Shown here in pieces: positions 34,034 through 42,593 of a stretch of DNA of 64,000 nt (position 1 is the first letter of the stretch; the number at the start of each line of letters is the position of its first letter). Below the pieces are notes generated by a model. That model did no database searches, was not told the origin of the DNA, and saw only the letters and a program-made list of their open reading frames with translations. This stretch comes from an uncultured Armatimonadota bacterium (GTDB lineage Bacteria; Armatimonadota; Armatimonadia; Armatimonadales; Armatimonadaceae). Both the position numbers and the translations under genes were made by a program. The stretch lies in NCBI GenBank assembly GCA_903910385.1, contig CAIVZM010000051.1, positions 1 to 64,000 on the forward strand. Direction: 5' to 3'.

Positions 34034-35026
34034 ATGGACGCACGAACTATTAGCGTCTCGATCATCATGACCACACGCAACCGGGCAGCTCATCTGAAAG
34101 CGACCCTGGAATCGCTGGCGAAAGTCGAAATTCCGGATTCTCTGACCTGTGAACTGATTATTGTCGATAATGGCTCCAGCGACGACACGGCAATGGTCAT
34201 TCAGGAAAATATACTACCAAACCTGGTGACGACGGTTTTACAGGAACGCCGTACCGGTCAGGCATTTGCTCGTAATTCCGGACTTAACGCCGCTGCCGGG
34301 GAAATCATTGTCTTTACCGATGATGATGTACGATTCCCGGAATACTGGATATCAAGGTTATGTCGCCCCATTTTTGCAGGGGAAGCGGATGCAGTGGCAG
34401 GGGGAATTCATATCGCGCCGGAGTTAGAAAGACCCTGGATGCATCCGATGCACCGGGCGTTGCTCGCCGAGACGAAACGCCTCGAATCGGAAGATACCCT
34501 GCACGAAATGGTCGGCGCCAATATGGCGTTTCTACGGGATGCTCTTGTCGATGTGCCGCAGTTTGACACCGAGCTTGGGCCTGGGGCGTTAGGCTTCGCT
34601 GATGACTCGCTCTTTGCGCTCCAACTTTGCCAGTCAGGTCGTAAGATCGCCCCCGCGTTTGATGTTTCCGTCGAACATCATTTTGATAAGCGACGCTTGA
34701 ACCGGACCGATTTTCTGTCTGCAATCCGCCGATCTGCCGCTTCCTGGGCATACATTACCCACCACTGGGAGCATGATTCCCGTAATCTGAGCGTTCTCCC
34801 ATTGTTCAAGCGTCCCCTCCGGTTACACTACGAACGCCTCCGGCATCCGGGATATAAAACGGCGGAGGGAATACCAGAATGGGAATTGAGAATTTTATGG
34901 GATTTTTATTATCTGCAGAGACGTGTCATTCTAAAAAATAAGCCCCAAAATTATGATTGGCACGGTCAAGTCAAACGAGAAGCGAGACGGAACGGAACGG
35001 TTTTCATCCCTTCTCGCCTTTCATAG
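34034..35026 (+). CDS. GT2-family glycosyltransferase
   Basis: 330 residues. The GT-A fold shows SVSIIMTTRNRAAHLKATL, then ELIIVDNGSSDDT, GQAFARNSGLNAAAGE and the metal-binding FTDDDVRFP (DxD). VGANMAFLRDAL and GFADDSLFALQLCQSGRK correspond to the acceptor-side ED motif. It transfers a sugar from a nucleotide donor in the cytosol, presumably while building the polysaccharide handled by the Wzt-like ATPase. ATG 34034 follows GGGGA at 7 nt and begins 1 bp after the methyltransferase stop; a frame start at 33998 lies inside that gene. Confidence 0.88.
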   Translation: MDARTISVSIIMTTRNRAAHLKATLESLAKVEIPDSLTCELIIVDNGSSDDTAMVIQENILPNLVTTVLQERRTGQAFARNSGLNAAAGEIIVFTDDDVRFPEYWISRLCRPIFAGEADAVAGGIHIAPELERPWMHPMHRALLAETKRLESEDTLHEMVGANMAFLRDALVDVPQFDTELGPGALGFADDSLFALQLCQSGRKIAPAFDVSVEHHFDKRRLNRTDFLSAIRRSAASWAYITHHWEHDSRNLSVLPLFKRPLRLHYERLRHPGYKTAEGIPEWELRILWDFYYLQRRVILKNKPQNYDWHGQVKREARRNGTVFIPSRLS

Positions 35027-35279
35027 TAGCGTTCTCCATCGGTATCTTTAATCGGAACACGCTTTCGTACTATATTACGGATTCGCTGAATCTTTACGCC
35101 GACCTTCTTCACTCTTACGGGAACGCACGACGGAGAAAAAGCATCTTGCTATGGGATATTAAAGGCGTTTTACCAGAACCTTTATCGATCCTGTACGCCG
35201 CTTTGCGCTTTTCATAAGGTAGAATAAAAGCGATTCTGGCAAGTCGTGTGTGATTTGCTGGACTGCGCCCGGAGCCGCC

Positions 35280-36827
35280 ATGATTGATGAAGAAACGTCA
35301 GAAAACGATTTAGAGCGAGACGACGACGAGCCTAAAGAAGAATGCGGGGTCTTCGGTATGTATGCGCCGGGAACGGATGCCGCACGCCTGACCTTTTTCG
35401 CTCTGTTCGCTCTGCAACATCGAGGGCAGGAATCGGCAGGAATGGCAGTTTCCGATGGCGTCGCTATACGCTCCCATAAAGAAATGGGGCTGGTGACCAA
35501 GGTCTTCAATGAAGAACGGCTTGCCGCTCTTCCCGGTTTTATGTCTATCGGGCATACCCGGTATTCGACTACCGGATCGTCCGTCGTGCAAAATGCGCAA
35601 CCTCTGGAGTGCTGCCTGCATTCGGGAACAGTCGCGGTGGCGCACAATGGCAACCTGATCAATACCAGCGAACTCCGGGCGGAAATGGAAGCGCGGGGAA
35701 TCCCGTTCAAGACTTCCAATGACTCCGAAGTTATCGCTCTTTTGATTGCGGAAGCGCTGGATCAGGGCAAGAGCATCGAAGAGGCCGTTCGGGTCATGAT
35801 GGAAAAGGTGCAGGGAGCGTACTCTCTGGCGATCCTGACCGAAAAGGAACTGATCGGCGTTCGTGATCCCAATGGCGTTCGCCCCCTCTGTCTGGGCCGT
35901 CTCGGAGATGAAGGCTGGGTGCTCGCCTCGGAGACCTGCGCTCTGAATACGGTGGACGCTTCCTTTGTACGGGATCTGGCTCCCGGCGAAATGGCGATTA
36001 TCGGAGCGCACGGCGTTCGCCGCGTTCCGGGGGTTCCCGCCCGACGTGATGCGCTGTGCATGCTGGAAATGATCTACTTCGCCCGCCCGGACTCCGAAAT
36101 GTATGGTCAGAGCCTGCATATCGCACGGCAACGTATGGGCGGCGAACTCTTTCATGAACATCCAGTGGAAGCCGATCTGGTCATCGGCGTCCCGGATAGC
36201 GGGACTCCTGCCGCACTCGGCTTCGCTCATGCATCCGGCATCCCTTTTGGCGAAGGCTTCATTAAAAACCGGTATATCCAGAGGACATTTATCCAACCCG
36301 ATCCTCGCATGCGCGAACTGGGCGTCCGCATGAAATTGACGCCGATCCGCGAGATGCTCAAGGGCAAGCGGGTCGTGATGGTGGATGACTCTATCGTTCG
36401 CGGCACCACCACCGGGAAAGTGGTGCGCCTTTTGCTGGAAGTGGGAGCCGAGGAAGTGCACGTTCGCATTACGGCGCCTCCGGTCAAATACCCGTGCTTC
36501 TATGGCATCGATATGGCGACACAGGATCAGTTGATCGCGTCCACCAAGTCGGTCGAGGAAATCCGCCAGCATATCGGCGCGACTTCGCTGGGTTTCCTTT
36601 CAACCGAAGGTCTTTCCCGCGCCGTTCGCGTACCCAATGATAATTTCTGCCTCGCCTGCTTTACCGGCGCGTATCCCATTGAAATACCGCCTCATATCCG
36701 GGTGAGTAAATTCGCTCTGGAAATGCCGGTGGTGAATAGCGCTGGCGTCACGACGAATTTACAACCCAAGATAGAGCCGCATGACGATAATATCGAAGGT
36801 ATCGATGACAGCGTGCCGGGTGGATAA
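35280..36827 (+). CDS. purF: Amidophosphoribosyltransferase (Fe-S type)
   Basis: 515 residues. A 21-residue propeptide precedes the catalytic cysteine C22 in EECGVFG, which becomes N-terminal after processing and hydrolyses glutamine. GHTRYSTTGSS, AVAHNGNL and the PRPP site RVVMVDDSIVRGTTTGKV are all intact. NFCLACFTGAYP near the C-terminus matches the cysteines that ligate the 4Fe-4S cluster in Bacillus-type enzymes. It carries out the first step of purine synthesis. Start ATG 35280 has GGAG 6 nt upstream. moaD follows after 6 bp, giving a purF-moaD-moaE-rimI series. Confidence 0.96.
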   Translation: MIDEETSENDLERDDDEPKEECGVFGMYAPGTDAARLTFFALFALQHRGQESAGMAVSDGVAIRSHKEMGLVTKVFNEERLAALPGFMSIGHTRYSTTGSSVVQNAQPLECCLHSGTVAVAHNGNLINTSELRAEMEARGIPFKTSNDSEVIALLIAEALDQGKSIEEAVRVMMEKVQGAYSLAILTEKELIGVRDPNGVRPLCLGRLGDEGWVLASETCALNTVDASFVRDLAPGEMAIIGAHGVRRVPGVPARRDALCMLEMIYFARPDSEMYGQSLHIARQRMGGELFHEHPVEADLVIGVPDSGTPAALGFAHASGIPFGEGFIKNRYIQRTFIQPDPRMRELGVRMKLTPIREMLKGKRVVMVDDSIVRGTTTGKVVRLLLEVGAEEVHVRITAPPVKYPCFYGIDMATQDQLIASTKSVEEIRQHIGATSLGFLSTEGLSRAVRVPNDNFCLACFTGAYPIEIPPHIRVSKFALEMPVVNSAGVTTNLQPKIEPHDDNIEGIDDSVPGG

Positions 36828-36833
36828 AATCAG

Positions 36834-37076
36834 GTGAATATCCAGACGCTCTTTTTCGGACACTACCGCGATTTCGCGCCCGAATCGCTGACTCTGGAGG
36901 TTCCTCCGGGAACCTCCGTCGCGGAAGTGGCAGGGCGATTCGCGGAAAAAGATTCTCGATTCGCGGATTTGATCAAGCGCACCCGCGTTGCGGTCAATGG
37001 AGAATTCGCTTCCCCGGATTGCATGCTGAGCGAAGGCGACGAGGTCGCCTTTTTACCGCCGATGAGCGGAGGATAA
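36834..37076 (+). CDS. moaD: Molybdopterin synthase small subunit (ubiquitin-like)
   Basis: 80 residues with a beta-grasp sequence (QTLFFGHYRDFAPESLTLEV, then VAVNGEFASPDCMLSEGDEV) and the essential C-terminal Gly-Gly (PPMSGG) that carries the thiocarboxylate sulfur. It donates sulfur for molybdopterin synthesis with MoaE, whose gene is next. The start is GTG 36834, 6 bp after purF, with no strong ribosome site, suggesting coupling to purF translation. Confidence 0.92.
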   Translation: MNIQTLFFGHYRDFAPESLTLEVPPGTSVAEVAGRFAEKDSRFADLIKRTRVAVNGEFASPDCMLSEGDEVAFLPPMSGG

Positions 37077-37137
37077 GGGACGCTCGGAGTCGTGCCAGCG
37101 CAAGGTTTGGAAAACCCGGCGAACAAGATACGGATTT

Positions 37138-37560
37138 ATGATTCTTCTGACGGATGATATTTTAGACCCACAACAGGCGGTGGATGCCGTGATGACAAAC
37201 GCGGACGGCGCTTATGTCCTGTTCGTCGGCGTGGTGCGTAATCACTCACGGGGCCGTAGCGTCACCGGATTGGAGTATCAGGCGTATCGCCCGATGGCGA
37301 TTCGCCAGATCGAGCGTATCGTGGAGTCGGTCAAGGAGAAATGGAATCTTCGCTGTTCCATTTTACATCGGCTCGGACATATTATCGTCGGGGAGGCGTC
37401 CGTCGTCATCTGTGTAGCCGGAGCGCATCGCGCGGAATGTTTCGACGCTTGCGAATGGGCGATTGACACGCTGAAGGAAGAAGTCCCTATCTGGAAGAAA
37501 GAATTCGCCACGGACGGGACTTTCTGGATCGAAGGCGAGGACGCCATTGTCGCTCAGTAA
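37138..37560 (+). CDS. moaE: Molybdopterin synthase catalytic subunit
   Basis: 140 residues. LEYQAYRPMAIRQIERI, LHRLGHIIVGEASVVICVAG, HRAECFDACEWAIDTLKEEV and PIWKKEF are standard MoaE motifs; the last lysines are catalytic. It converts cyclic pyranopterin monophosphate to molybdopterin with sulfur from MoaD. Only moaD and moaE of the pathway are in the window, so moaA, moaC, moeA and any molybdoenzyme must lie elsewhere. Confidence 0.95.
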   Translation: MILLTDDILDPQQAVDAVMTNADGAYVLFVGVVRNHSRGRSVTGLEYQAYRPMAIRQIERIVESVKEKWNLRCSILHRLGHIIVGEASVVICVAGAHRAECFDACEWAIDTLKEEVPIWKKEFATDGTFWIEGEDAIVAQ

Positions 37561-37602
37561 ATTCCGCTTCCAGAATGAACTTAACGAGAAAGCGGCGGCG
37601 CA

Positions 37603-38151
37603 TTGGCGGTAGAGACACCGGATACCACTATTCCCGCTTTTGAGACGCCGATCACGATTCGGCGGATGCGAGCCTCCGATATCGAGCATGTGTCACGGAT
37701 TGAGCGGGAATCGTTCTCGACCGGGTGGAGCGCCAGCGCCTATCTGACCGAACTATCCAACCCGGCGGCGGTCTACATTGTGGCGGCGGTCAACGAAAAA
37801 CTGATCGGGTATGGCGGATTATGGGTCATCATGGATGAGGCCCATATCACCACAATCGCCGTCGTCCCGGAGTGGCGCGGTCTTCGTATCGGGGAACGTC
37901 TGCTCTCGGAAATGCTGGCTACCGCACGCCGTGATGGCGCCACTCGCGCCACGCTCGAAGTTCGGACGAGCAATGAACCGGCGCAACGTCTCTACAAACG
38001 GTATGGCTTCCTCAAAGCCGCCGTCCGTAAGGGGTACTATTCGGATAACCGCGAGGACGCCGACATCCTCTGGCTCAACGACATGGATGCTACGACATGG
38101 CGCGAGGAATTCAACCGACGGCGTGAGGAAATGGGGATGCCCCCGCTTTAG
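37603..38151 (+). CDS. rimI: RimI-like GNAT N-acetyltransferase
   Basis: 182 residues. ITIRRMRASDIEHVSRIERESF opens the GNAT fold, TTIAVVPEWRGLRIGERLL is the acetyl-CoA pyrophosphate loop (R/Q-x-x-G-x-G/A), and NEPAQRLYKRYGFLKAAVRKGYY is the usual RimI end. It likely acetylates the N-terminus of ribosomal protein S18 or other proteins. A C-terminal extension of about 25 charged residues exceeds E. coli RimI. TTG 37603 is the only start I find before the fold, without a strong ribosome site, so the true start is uncertain. Confidence 0.85.
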   Translation: MAVETPDTTIPAFETPITIRRMRASDIEHVSRIERESFSTGWSASAYLTELSNPAAVYIVAAVNEKLIGYGGLWVIMDEAHITTIAVVPEWRGLRIGERLLSEMLATARRDGATRATLEVRTSNEPAQRLYKRYGFLKAAVRKGYYSDNREDADILWLNDMDATTWREEFNRRREEMGMPPL

Positions 38152-38289
38152 CCTGCGGGTGGGGGAGCAAGGCTCGCACGAATTGACAAACGCAGGAATG
38201 AACCAGAAAAACGAGGGGCGGACGCCAACCCTACAAGCATTCAGGCGATGACGCAACCTGCCTTCGTTGTTTTACCAAGGCTCTGCATT

Positions 38290-38318
38290 TTCAAAAAACT
38301 TCCGGGCGCTCCGCGCCT
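38290..38318 (-). terminator. Terminator of the FGE-like gene
   Basis: On the minus strand GGCGC-gga-GCGCC (38317-38305) is followed after six bases by TTTTTT (38298-38293). It lies about 40 nt past the stop of the FGE-like gene and also separates it from the convergent rimI gene. Confidence 0.7.
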
Positions 38319-38357
38319 CTCTAAACTATCCCACACAAAAGAGAGAAAGAAAAAATC

Positions 38358-39056
38358 CTAACGGAGTCCTGGGGAAGCGCAACAACGAAAGCTGCCGTAG
38401 TCGTATCTGAAGGTCGGTACGCCCCAGTTCCGGAATGCGGAACGGAAGAGGACTGGATCATAGCAATCCCAAGAACCGCCGCGCAACACACGCGTATCCT
38501 GTTTATCGTCATACCAATCCGCGCACCACTGGAACACGTTCCCCGCCATATCATTGATGCCGTAGGGACTCACGCCCAAACGGTCATCCCGGTTCACCGA
38601 TGCCGTCCCCCCGGAATCACCGTAACCGCTCGTGGAACACCGGAGTTGGTCACGGTCGAACTTGTCTCCCCAGGGATACTGGTACGCTTTACCCGTCTTT
38701 ACATCCCAACGGGCCGCCTTCTCCCACTGCTGTTCCGTCGGCAGTTTCACGCCCGCCCATTTGCAATAAGCGTCCGCGTCTTCCCATGAGACATTGACTA
38801 TCGGATGATCTTTCTTCGACCATGCAGGATTGAAGCTCGGCGCAGAAGGCATCTTTCGACCTGTGTCCTGACAGAACTTCTCGTACATTCCCACGGTCAC
38901 CAGATTCTTGTAAATATAATAGGCAGACAGATTCACCGTATGACGCTGGTTGTCGCTCTGGTCATCATCACCCATTAGAAATTCACCCGCCGGTATCAGG
39001 ATCATCTCCGAGCCGTCTGTGTGAATAGATGTCTTATTGCCGTCGCTGCTTGCCAT
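38358..39056 (-). CDS. Formylglycine-generating-enzyme-fold protein, probably not a true FGE
   Basis: 232 residues with the SUMF1/FGE fold: EMILIPAGEFLMGDDDQSDN, HPIVNVSWEDADAYCKWAG, LPTEQQWEKAARW, YPWGDKFD and GNVFQWCADWYDD. In true FGEs two cysteines bind copper in GGSYxCxxxxC. Here the segment is GGSWDCYDPVL, so only the first cysteine is kept. There is no signal peptide and no sulfatase gene in the window. Many bacterial relatives with this fold serve other roles, such as kinase-associated sensor or hydroxylase-like domains. Start ATG 39056 has AAAGGG 8 nt upstream; the in-frame start at 39149 is not supported. Confidence 0.8.
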   Translation of the reverse strand: MASSDGNKTSIHTDGSEMILIPAGEFLMGDDDQSDNQRHTVNLSAYYIYKNLVTVGMYEKFCQDTGRKMPSAPSFNPAWSKKDHPIVNVSWEDADAYCKWAGVKLPTEQQWEKAARWDVKTGKAYQYPWGDKFDRDQLRCSTSGYGDSGGTASVNRDDRLGVSPYGINDMAGNVFQWCADWYDDKQDTRVLRGGSWDCYDPVLFRSAFRNWGVPTFRYDYGSFRCCASPGLR

Positions 39057-39227
39057 TTTGGTACCCTTTCCAAAGCCTGTGTATTCTTGCCGGAAATGAT
39101 GTGTTCCTGAATGTCCGATGTTCTCGGTGACGCAACGCCGTTTCCCCATAGAATAGGAGTGAGGTTACCTCTTTGACACAGAACGACACTATTTTGTTAT
39201 CGGCGACAGACACGCGCCTTAAGGAAC

Positions 39228-39899
39228 TTATTGAAAGAGCGCAGGCAACGTGGCGACAGAGGGGATCAGGTGGGTGTGCGGTTGATGTGAGAGTTGTTCG
39301 GCGGTGTGCGTCCCTTCGGTGACGCCGATTACCCAACCGCAATTAGCGGCATGACCTTCCTGTAGATCGGAAGGGGTGTCGCCCACTTTCGCGACAAGCG
39401 CAGTGTCCGTGACGCCAAAGCGGGACATCATCGCATAAATCATGTCCGGATACGGTCGGCCGTTTTCCACCTCATCGCTGGTGACGGAACCGTCAATTTT
39501 GTCGCTCCAGTTCAGGCGTTCGATAATGGCGTCGGCGATGTCGCGGGAAAACCCGGTATCAAGGGCGACTTTGATTCCTGCGGCGCGAAGGGTGGCAAAC
39601 GTTTCTTCCGTTCCCGCGATGGGCGCGACATCAGGAGACTCCCGGTAGTAGTTCAGCATCCGTGCGATGAAATCATGGTGCAATTCCGCAATCCGGGGTT
39701 CGGGGAGGGTGACGCCCTGCTCTCCGAGCAACTGCCGAATGGCGATCGGCTTGGGAATTCCCATCAAGGCGACCGCTGAGGGCAAGGGTACCGGATGTCC
39801 TGCGGCTTCCAGCGCATCACACAGACACTGCGCGACAACGTACTCCCCATCGTAAACGGTGGTGCCCGCCATATCGAAAACCACTAACTCCGGCTTCAT
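39228..39899 (-). CDS. Phosphonatase-like HAD hydrolase
   Basis: 223 residues. HAD motif I is VFDMAGTTVYD with nucleophile D9, motif II is VALDTGF, and motif IV is KVGDTPSDLQEG. The cap segment ALMGIPKPIAIRQLL keeps a lysine (K50) in the MGxxK register where phosphonoacetaldehyde hydrolase forms its Schiff base. This matches the phosphonatase-like group (TIGR03351), which is known to sit beside a specific FAD oxidoreductase (TIGR03364), exactly as here with an ATGA overlap. The pair is thought to degrade an aminophosphonate related to 2-aminoethylphosphonate; the true substrate is not established by sequence. No phosphonate transporter gene is in the window. Confidence 0.85.
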   Translation of the reverse strand: MKPELVVFDMAGTTVYDGEYVVAQCLCDALEAAGHPVPLPSAVALMGIPKPIAIRQLLGEQGVTLPEPRIAELHHDFIARMLNYYRESPDVAPIAGTEETFATLRAAGIKVALDTGFSRDIADAIIERLNWSDKIDGSVTSDEVENGRPYPDMIYAMMSRFGVTDTALVAKVGDTPSDLQEGHAANCGWVIGVTEGTHTAEQLSHQPHTHLIPSVATLPALFQ

Positions 39900-41029
39900 A
39901 GATTCTCCCGTACCGCGTTTTCCGCAACTCCGAACGACATCGTCATTCCGGCGCCGCCCACTCCGGTCACCAGAGTGACTCCGGGTTCCGGGCGAACGAT
40001 AATCTGCGCTTTTTCCTCATGCTTGGCATAAATTCCATGCCAGCGAGAGGCGATCTCAAACTCTTTCCCATTCGGGGGGGTCAGGAACGATTGCAGGTAA
40101 TCCAGAATCAGGCGATCAATGACTTCCGAATCGAACGGGGTGATTTCCGCTCCATACTCATGCGAATCGCCCAGTGTCAGTTCCCCGCCACCATTCTGCG
40201 ATGCCATCACATGAATGCCGTAACGGTCAAATTCCGGCGTCTCACGAGCGACACGCTCTTTAAGCGCCGGAAGGGACGGACAATTCGCAAACGATTTATA
40301 GTGCCGCAGGGTCAATCCCGCCGCCAGCATCGGACCCAATCGGTAATCGCCAGTCGGAGCGGTACGCAACATCTGTAATTTGCACAGTTTCAATCCGAGG
40401 GTTGCAAATGTCTCCGGGTAGAGAATCTGCATCTCATCGCCGGAGCAGACATACAGATTTTCCGCCTCGATGACGCCTGCGCTGGTGCGAACGGCAGGTC
40501 GCTCACAGCCTACGGCGGTAACGCCGAAACGGAATTCGACGCCGAACTTCGCCGTCAGATAACCTGGCAACGTTGCAATGACGGCGCGAGGATCGACGCA
40601 GATTTCGGATGGCGACCACATCGCACCCATCAGGTTTTCCGGGTTGATACGGGGGGCGTTACGCAGAATAGTTTCCGGCGACCACATTTCTACCTCGTAA
40701 CCATTGGCGGGAGCGGCATGGATGAATTCTTGCAGGACTTGCGCCTCGTCTTCGCGATAGGCGAGGTGCAGAGACCCGGTCTTTTCGTGCCAGATTCCGG
40801 CGTCCGGCAGGATATTAAGCCAGTGTTCCCGGCTTCGCAGGGCGATCTGGTGCATCGCTCCCGGCGTTTGCCCGATGGGCCAGAGCATGCCAAAGTTGCG
40901 TACGGACGCTCCCTGCGCACGAGGATGCCTTTCCAGTACGACCACACGCCGACCATGTCGCGCCAGATGATACGCGCACGCTAAACCGACAATTCCCGCG
41001 CCAACTACCGCCTCGTCAAAACGTTGCAT
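39896..41029 (-). CDS. FAD-dependent amine/aminophosphonate oxidoreductase (TIGR03364-like)
   Basis: 377 residues in the DAO superfamily. AVVGAGIVGLACAYHLARHG and VVVLERHPRAQGASVRNFGM form the FAD site, and TGVGGAGMTMSFGVAE closes it. The SVRNFGMLWPIGQ variant is typical of the oxidases associated with phosphonatase-like hydrolases rather than glycine oxidase. It would oxidatively deaminate a small amine, giving an aldehyde for the neighbouring hydrolase. ATG 41029 is the likely start: a TATACT box ends exactly 6 nt before it. A TTG at 41068 is in frame but lies inside the HIT gene. Confidence 0.83.
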   Translation of the reverse strand: MQRFDEAVVGAGIVGLACAYHLARHGRRVVVLERHPRAQGASVRNFGMLWPIGQTPGAMHQIALRSREHWLNILPDAGIWHEKTGSLHLAYREDEAQVLQEFIHAAPANGYEVEMWSPETILRNAPRINPENLMGAMWSPSEICVDPRAVIATLPGYLTAKFGVEFRFGVTAVGCERPAVRTSAGVIEAENLYVCSGDEMQILYPETFATLGLKLCKLQMLRTAPTGDYRLGPMLAAGLTLRHYKSFANCPSLPALKERVARETPEFDRYGIHVMASQNGGGELTLGDSHEYGAEITPFDSEVIDRLILDYLQSFLTPPNGKEFEIASRWHGIYAKHEEKAQIIVRPEPGVTLVTGVGGAGMTMSFGVAENAVRENL

Positions 41030-41035
41030 ACCGGG

Positions 41036-41041
41036 AGTATA
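41036..41041 (-). promoter_or_regulatory. Leaderless-type -10 box, FAD oxidoreductase gene
   Basis: Minus-strand TATACT ends 6 nt (CCCGGT) before ATG 41029, within the 19-bp gap after the HIT gene. Transcription would begin at or next to the A of the start codon. Confidence 0.6.
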
Positions 41042-41048
41042 CCCGCTA

Positions 41049-41558
41049 TCACTGTCCGTTTTGCTCAAAATATCGGACGATTTTCTCGTAGGTCTGCGGA
41101 AGTGTTTCTGGTAGAACTTTCACATCGCCGATGACCGGCATAAAATTCGTATCGCCATTCCAGCGAGGGACGATGTGCATATGCAGGTGGGCGGCGATGC
41201 CTGCCCCCGCCGCCGCGCCAACGTTCATCCCGATATTGAAGCCGTCCGGGCGGTATATTCCGGTCAGAACATCGGTCATGGCGGCGGTCAGTTGCATCAT
41301 TTCGCAACCTTCTTCGGCTGTCAGTTCTGTCGGAGAGGCGATATGCCGGTAAGGCAATACCATTACATGACCGCTGTTGTACGGAAATGCGTTCAGAATG
41401 ATGTAGCACACAGCGCCCCGGCGAACGATGTAATTCTCCGCATCCTTTTCCTCAACTTCGGCGGGACGATCACAGAAAATACAACCTGTCGGTCCCGCCT
41501 TTTTGGGCGCTCCGCCGGTAATATAATTCAACCGCCACGGCGCATACAATCGTTCCAT
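41049..41558 (-). CDS. HIT-family nucleotide hydrolase/phosphorylase
   Basis: 169 residues. The histidine triad is HLHMHIVPRW near residue 128, preceded by NAFPYNSGHVMVLPYRH. The N-terminal RLYAPWRLNYI plus CIFCD and a Cys/His set suggest the zinc-containing HIT branch related to AP4A phosphorylase. It probably cleaves dinucleoside polyphosphates or nucleoside phosphoramidates. ATG 41558 lies only 9 nt after the GH18 stop codon and has no ribosome site; its -10 box TAATAT overlaps that stop codon. Confidence 0.9.
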   Translation of the reverse strand: MERLYAPWRLNYITGGAPKKAGPTGCIFCDRPAEVEEKDAENYIVRRGAVCYIILNAFPYNSGHVMVLPYRHIASPTELTAEEGCEMMQLTAAMTDVLTGIYRPDGFNIGMNVGAAAGAGIAAHLHMHIVPRWNGDTNFMPVIGDVKVLPETLPQTYEKIVRYFEQNGQ

Positions 41559-41564
41559 GCCGTG

Positions 41565-41570
41565 ATATTA
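41565..41570 (-). promoter_or_regulatory. Leaderless-type -10 box, HIT gene
   Basis: Minus-strand TAATAT ends 6 nt (CACGGC) before ATG 41558. Its first three bases are the TAA stop codon of the upstream GH18 gene, so a promoter element and a stop codon share the same nucleotides. Confidence 0.55.
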
Positions 41571-42563
41571 TCCCCACCCCTCACGCGCAGCGCGGACAAT
41601 CGGATGCGTCCTGCCATCAAAGTCCTGCGCAACCTCCCAGAAGAATATTCCGCTCAGACCAAGTTTTCGGGCGAACGCTCCTTTTCGGCGGGCGGATTCC
41701 GGGTCTTCATAGCTGACAAATTCCTTGCCATCTTTTTTCTCCAAATAGGGAACCTGAGCCTCCGCGTCCCTTCGGGCGATCCATTCGGAATCACGGGTCA
41801 GCATCAGGACTTCCTGATAGGAAACATAAGACCGGGAGTACTCGCCTCTGGTTGGAGCGCCGAGTTTCGCCGCGAAACCGCGCCCGTAAGACGGTATTCC
41901 CAAACATAGCTGATTCGCGGGCCACTTTTTGCTCTTTAGCCAGTAATCCATCGCCGAAGTGACGCTGAACTGACCATCTTCGCGGTCTTGTGAGGTTGGC
42001 GTCAGAGGAGCATTATGACCGGCATGATTACCCCACGGCCCGTGGAAGTCGTAGGTCATCACATTGATAAAATCCAGATACGGCGCAAGTTTTTCCGTCG
42101 CGTACCATTTGCCGGACCAGTCGCTTGCCGGGGTCGCGGCGGTCAGAATCGCTTTCGGCGCTTTTTGACGCAACGTTTTGACCAGCGCTTCCATGCGCCC
42201 CTTCTCCTCCGGGTTTGAGGGAACTTCCCAATCGATATCCGCGCCATCATAGCCAAGATCGCCGAGTATCTGAGCAATCTGCGAGGCGAAAGTGGTAACC
42301 GCTGCGTCCGTTGCGGTGGCGGCGGCGAACGCTTTGCCGCTTTCCGCGCCGCCGAAGGCGAGGATCGTCTTCACCTTTGCGCGTTTCGCCAGTGCGGTCA
42401 GCGTCTTCGTCCGGGAAGCGTCGGGAAGTTTGAGCGTTCCCTTTTCGTTCAGGGTCGCAAAGGAATGAGACAGGTGGGTCAAGAGACGGTAATCAATCGC
42501 TTCCGGCGACAGGTTTTCCGCCCAATCCGCGTAATATCCCAGTACAATCGGAGATTTTGCCAT
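41568..42563 (-). CDS. GH18 chitinase-like glycosidase, apparently cytosolic
   Basis: 331 residues. The GH18 barrel has VLGYYADWAENLS, LAFGGAESG in the SxGG position, and the catalytic YDGADIDWEVP (DGxDxDxE) with acid E113; MTYDFHGPWGNHAGHNAPL and GIPSYGRGF follow, and GIFFWEVAQD ends the barrel. All catalytic residues are present, so activity on GlcNAc-type linkages is likely. No signal peptide is seen, which is unusual for a chitinase and suggests an intracellular role such as cell-wall fragment turnover. A -10 box TATAGT ends 6 nt before ATG 42563; the intervening GAGGAT could also act as a ribosome site. Confidence 0.88.
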   Translation of the reverse strand: MAKSPIVLGYYADWAENLSPEAIDYRLLTHLSHSFATLNEKGTLKLPDASRTKTLTALAKRAKVKTILAFGGAESGKAFAAATATDAAVTTFASQIAQILGDLGYDGADIDWEVPSNPEEKGRMEALVKTLRQKAPKAILTAATPASDWSGKWYATEKLAPYLDFINVMTYDFHGPWGNHAGHNAPLTPTSQDREDGQFSVTSAMDYWLKSKKWPANQLCLGIPSYGRGFAAKLGAPTRGEYSRSYVSYQEVLMLTRDSEWIARRDAEAQVPYLEKKDGKEFVSYEDPESARRKGAFARKLGLSGIFFWEVAQDFDGRTHPIVRAAREGWG

Positions 42564-42569
42564 ATCCTC

Positions 42570-42575
42570 ACTATA
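42570..42575 (-). promoter_or_regulatory. Leaderless-type -10 box, GH18 gene
   Basis: Minus-strand TATAGT ends 6 nt (GAGGAT) before ATG 42563, in the 30-bp gap after the polymerase gene. Confidence 0.55.
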
Positions 42576-42593
42576 CCCGAATTGTAAGGGAGC

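Noticed and set aside
39057-39149. Longer N-terminus for the FGE-like protein
   Set aside because: The extra residues are not part of the fold and ATG 39056 has a ribosome site at good spacing.
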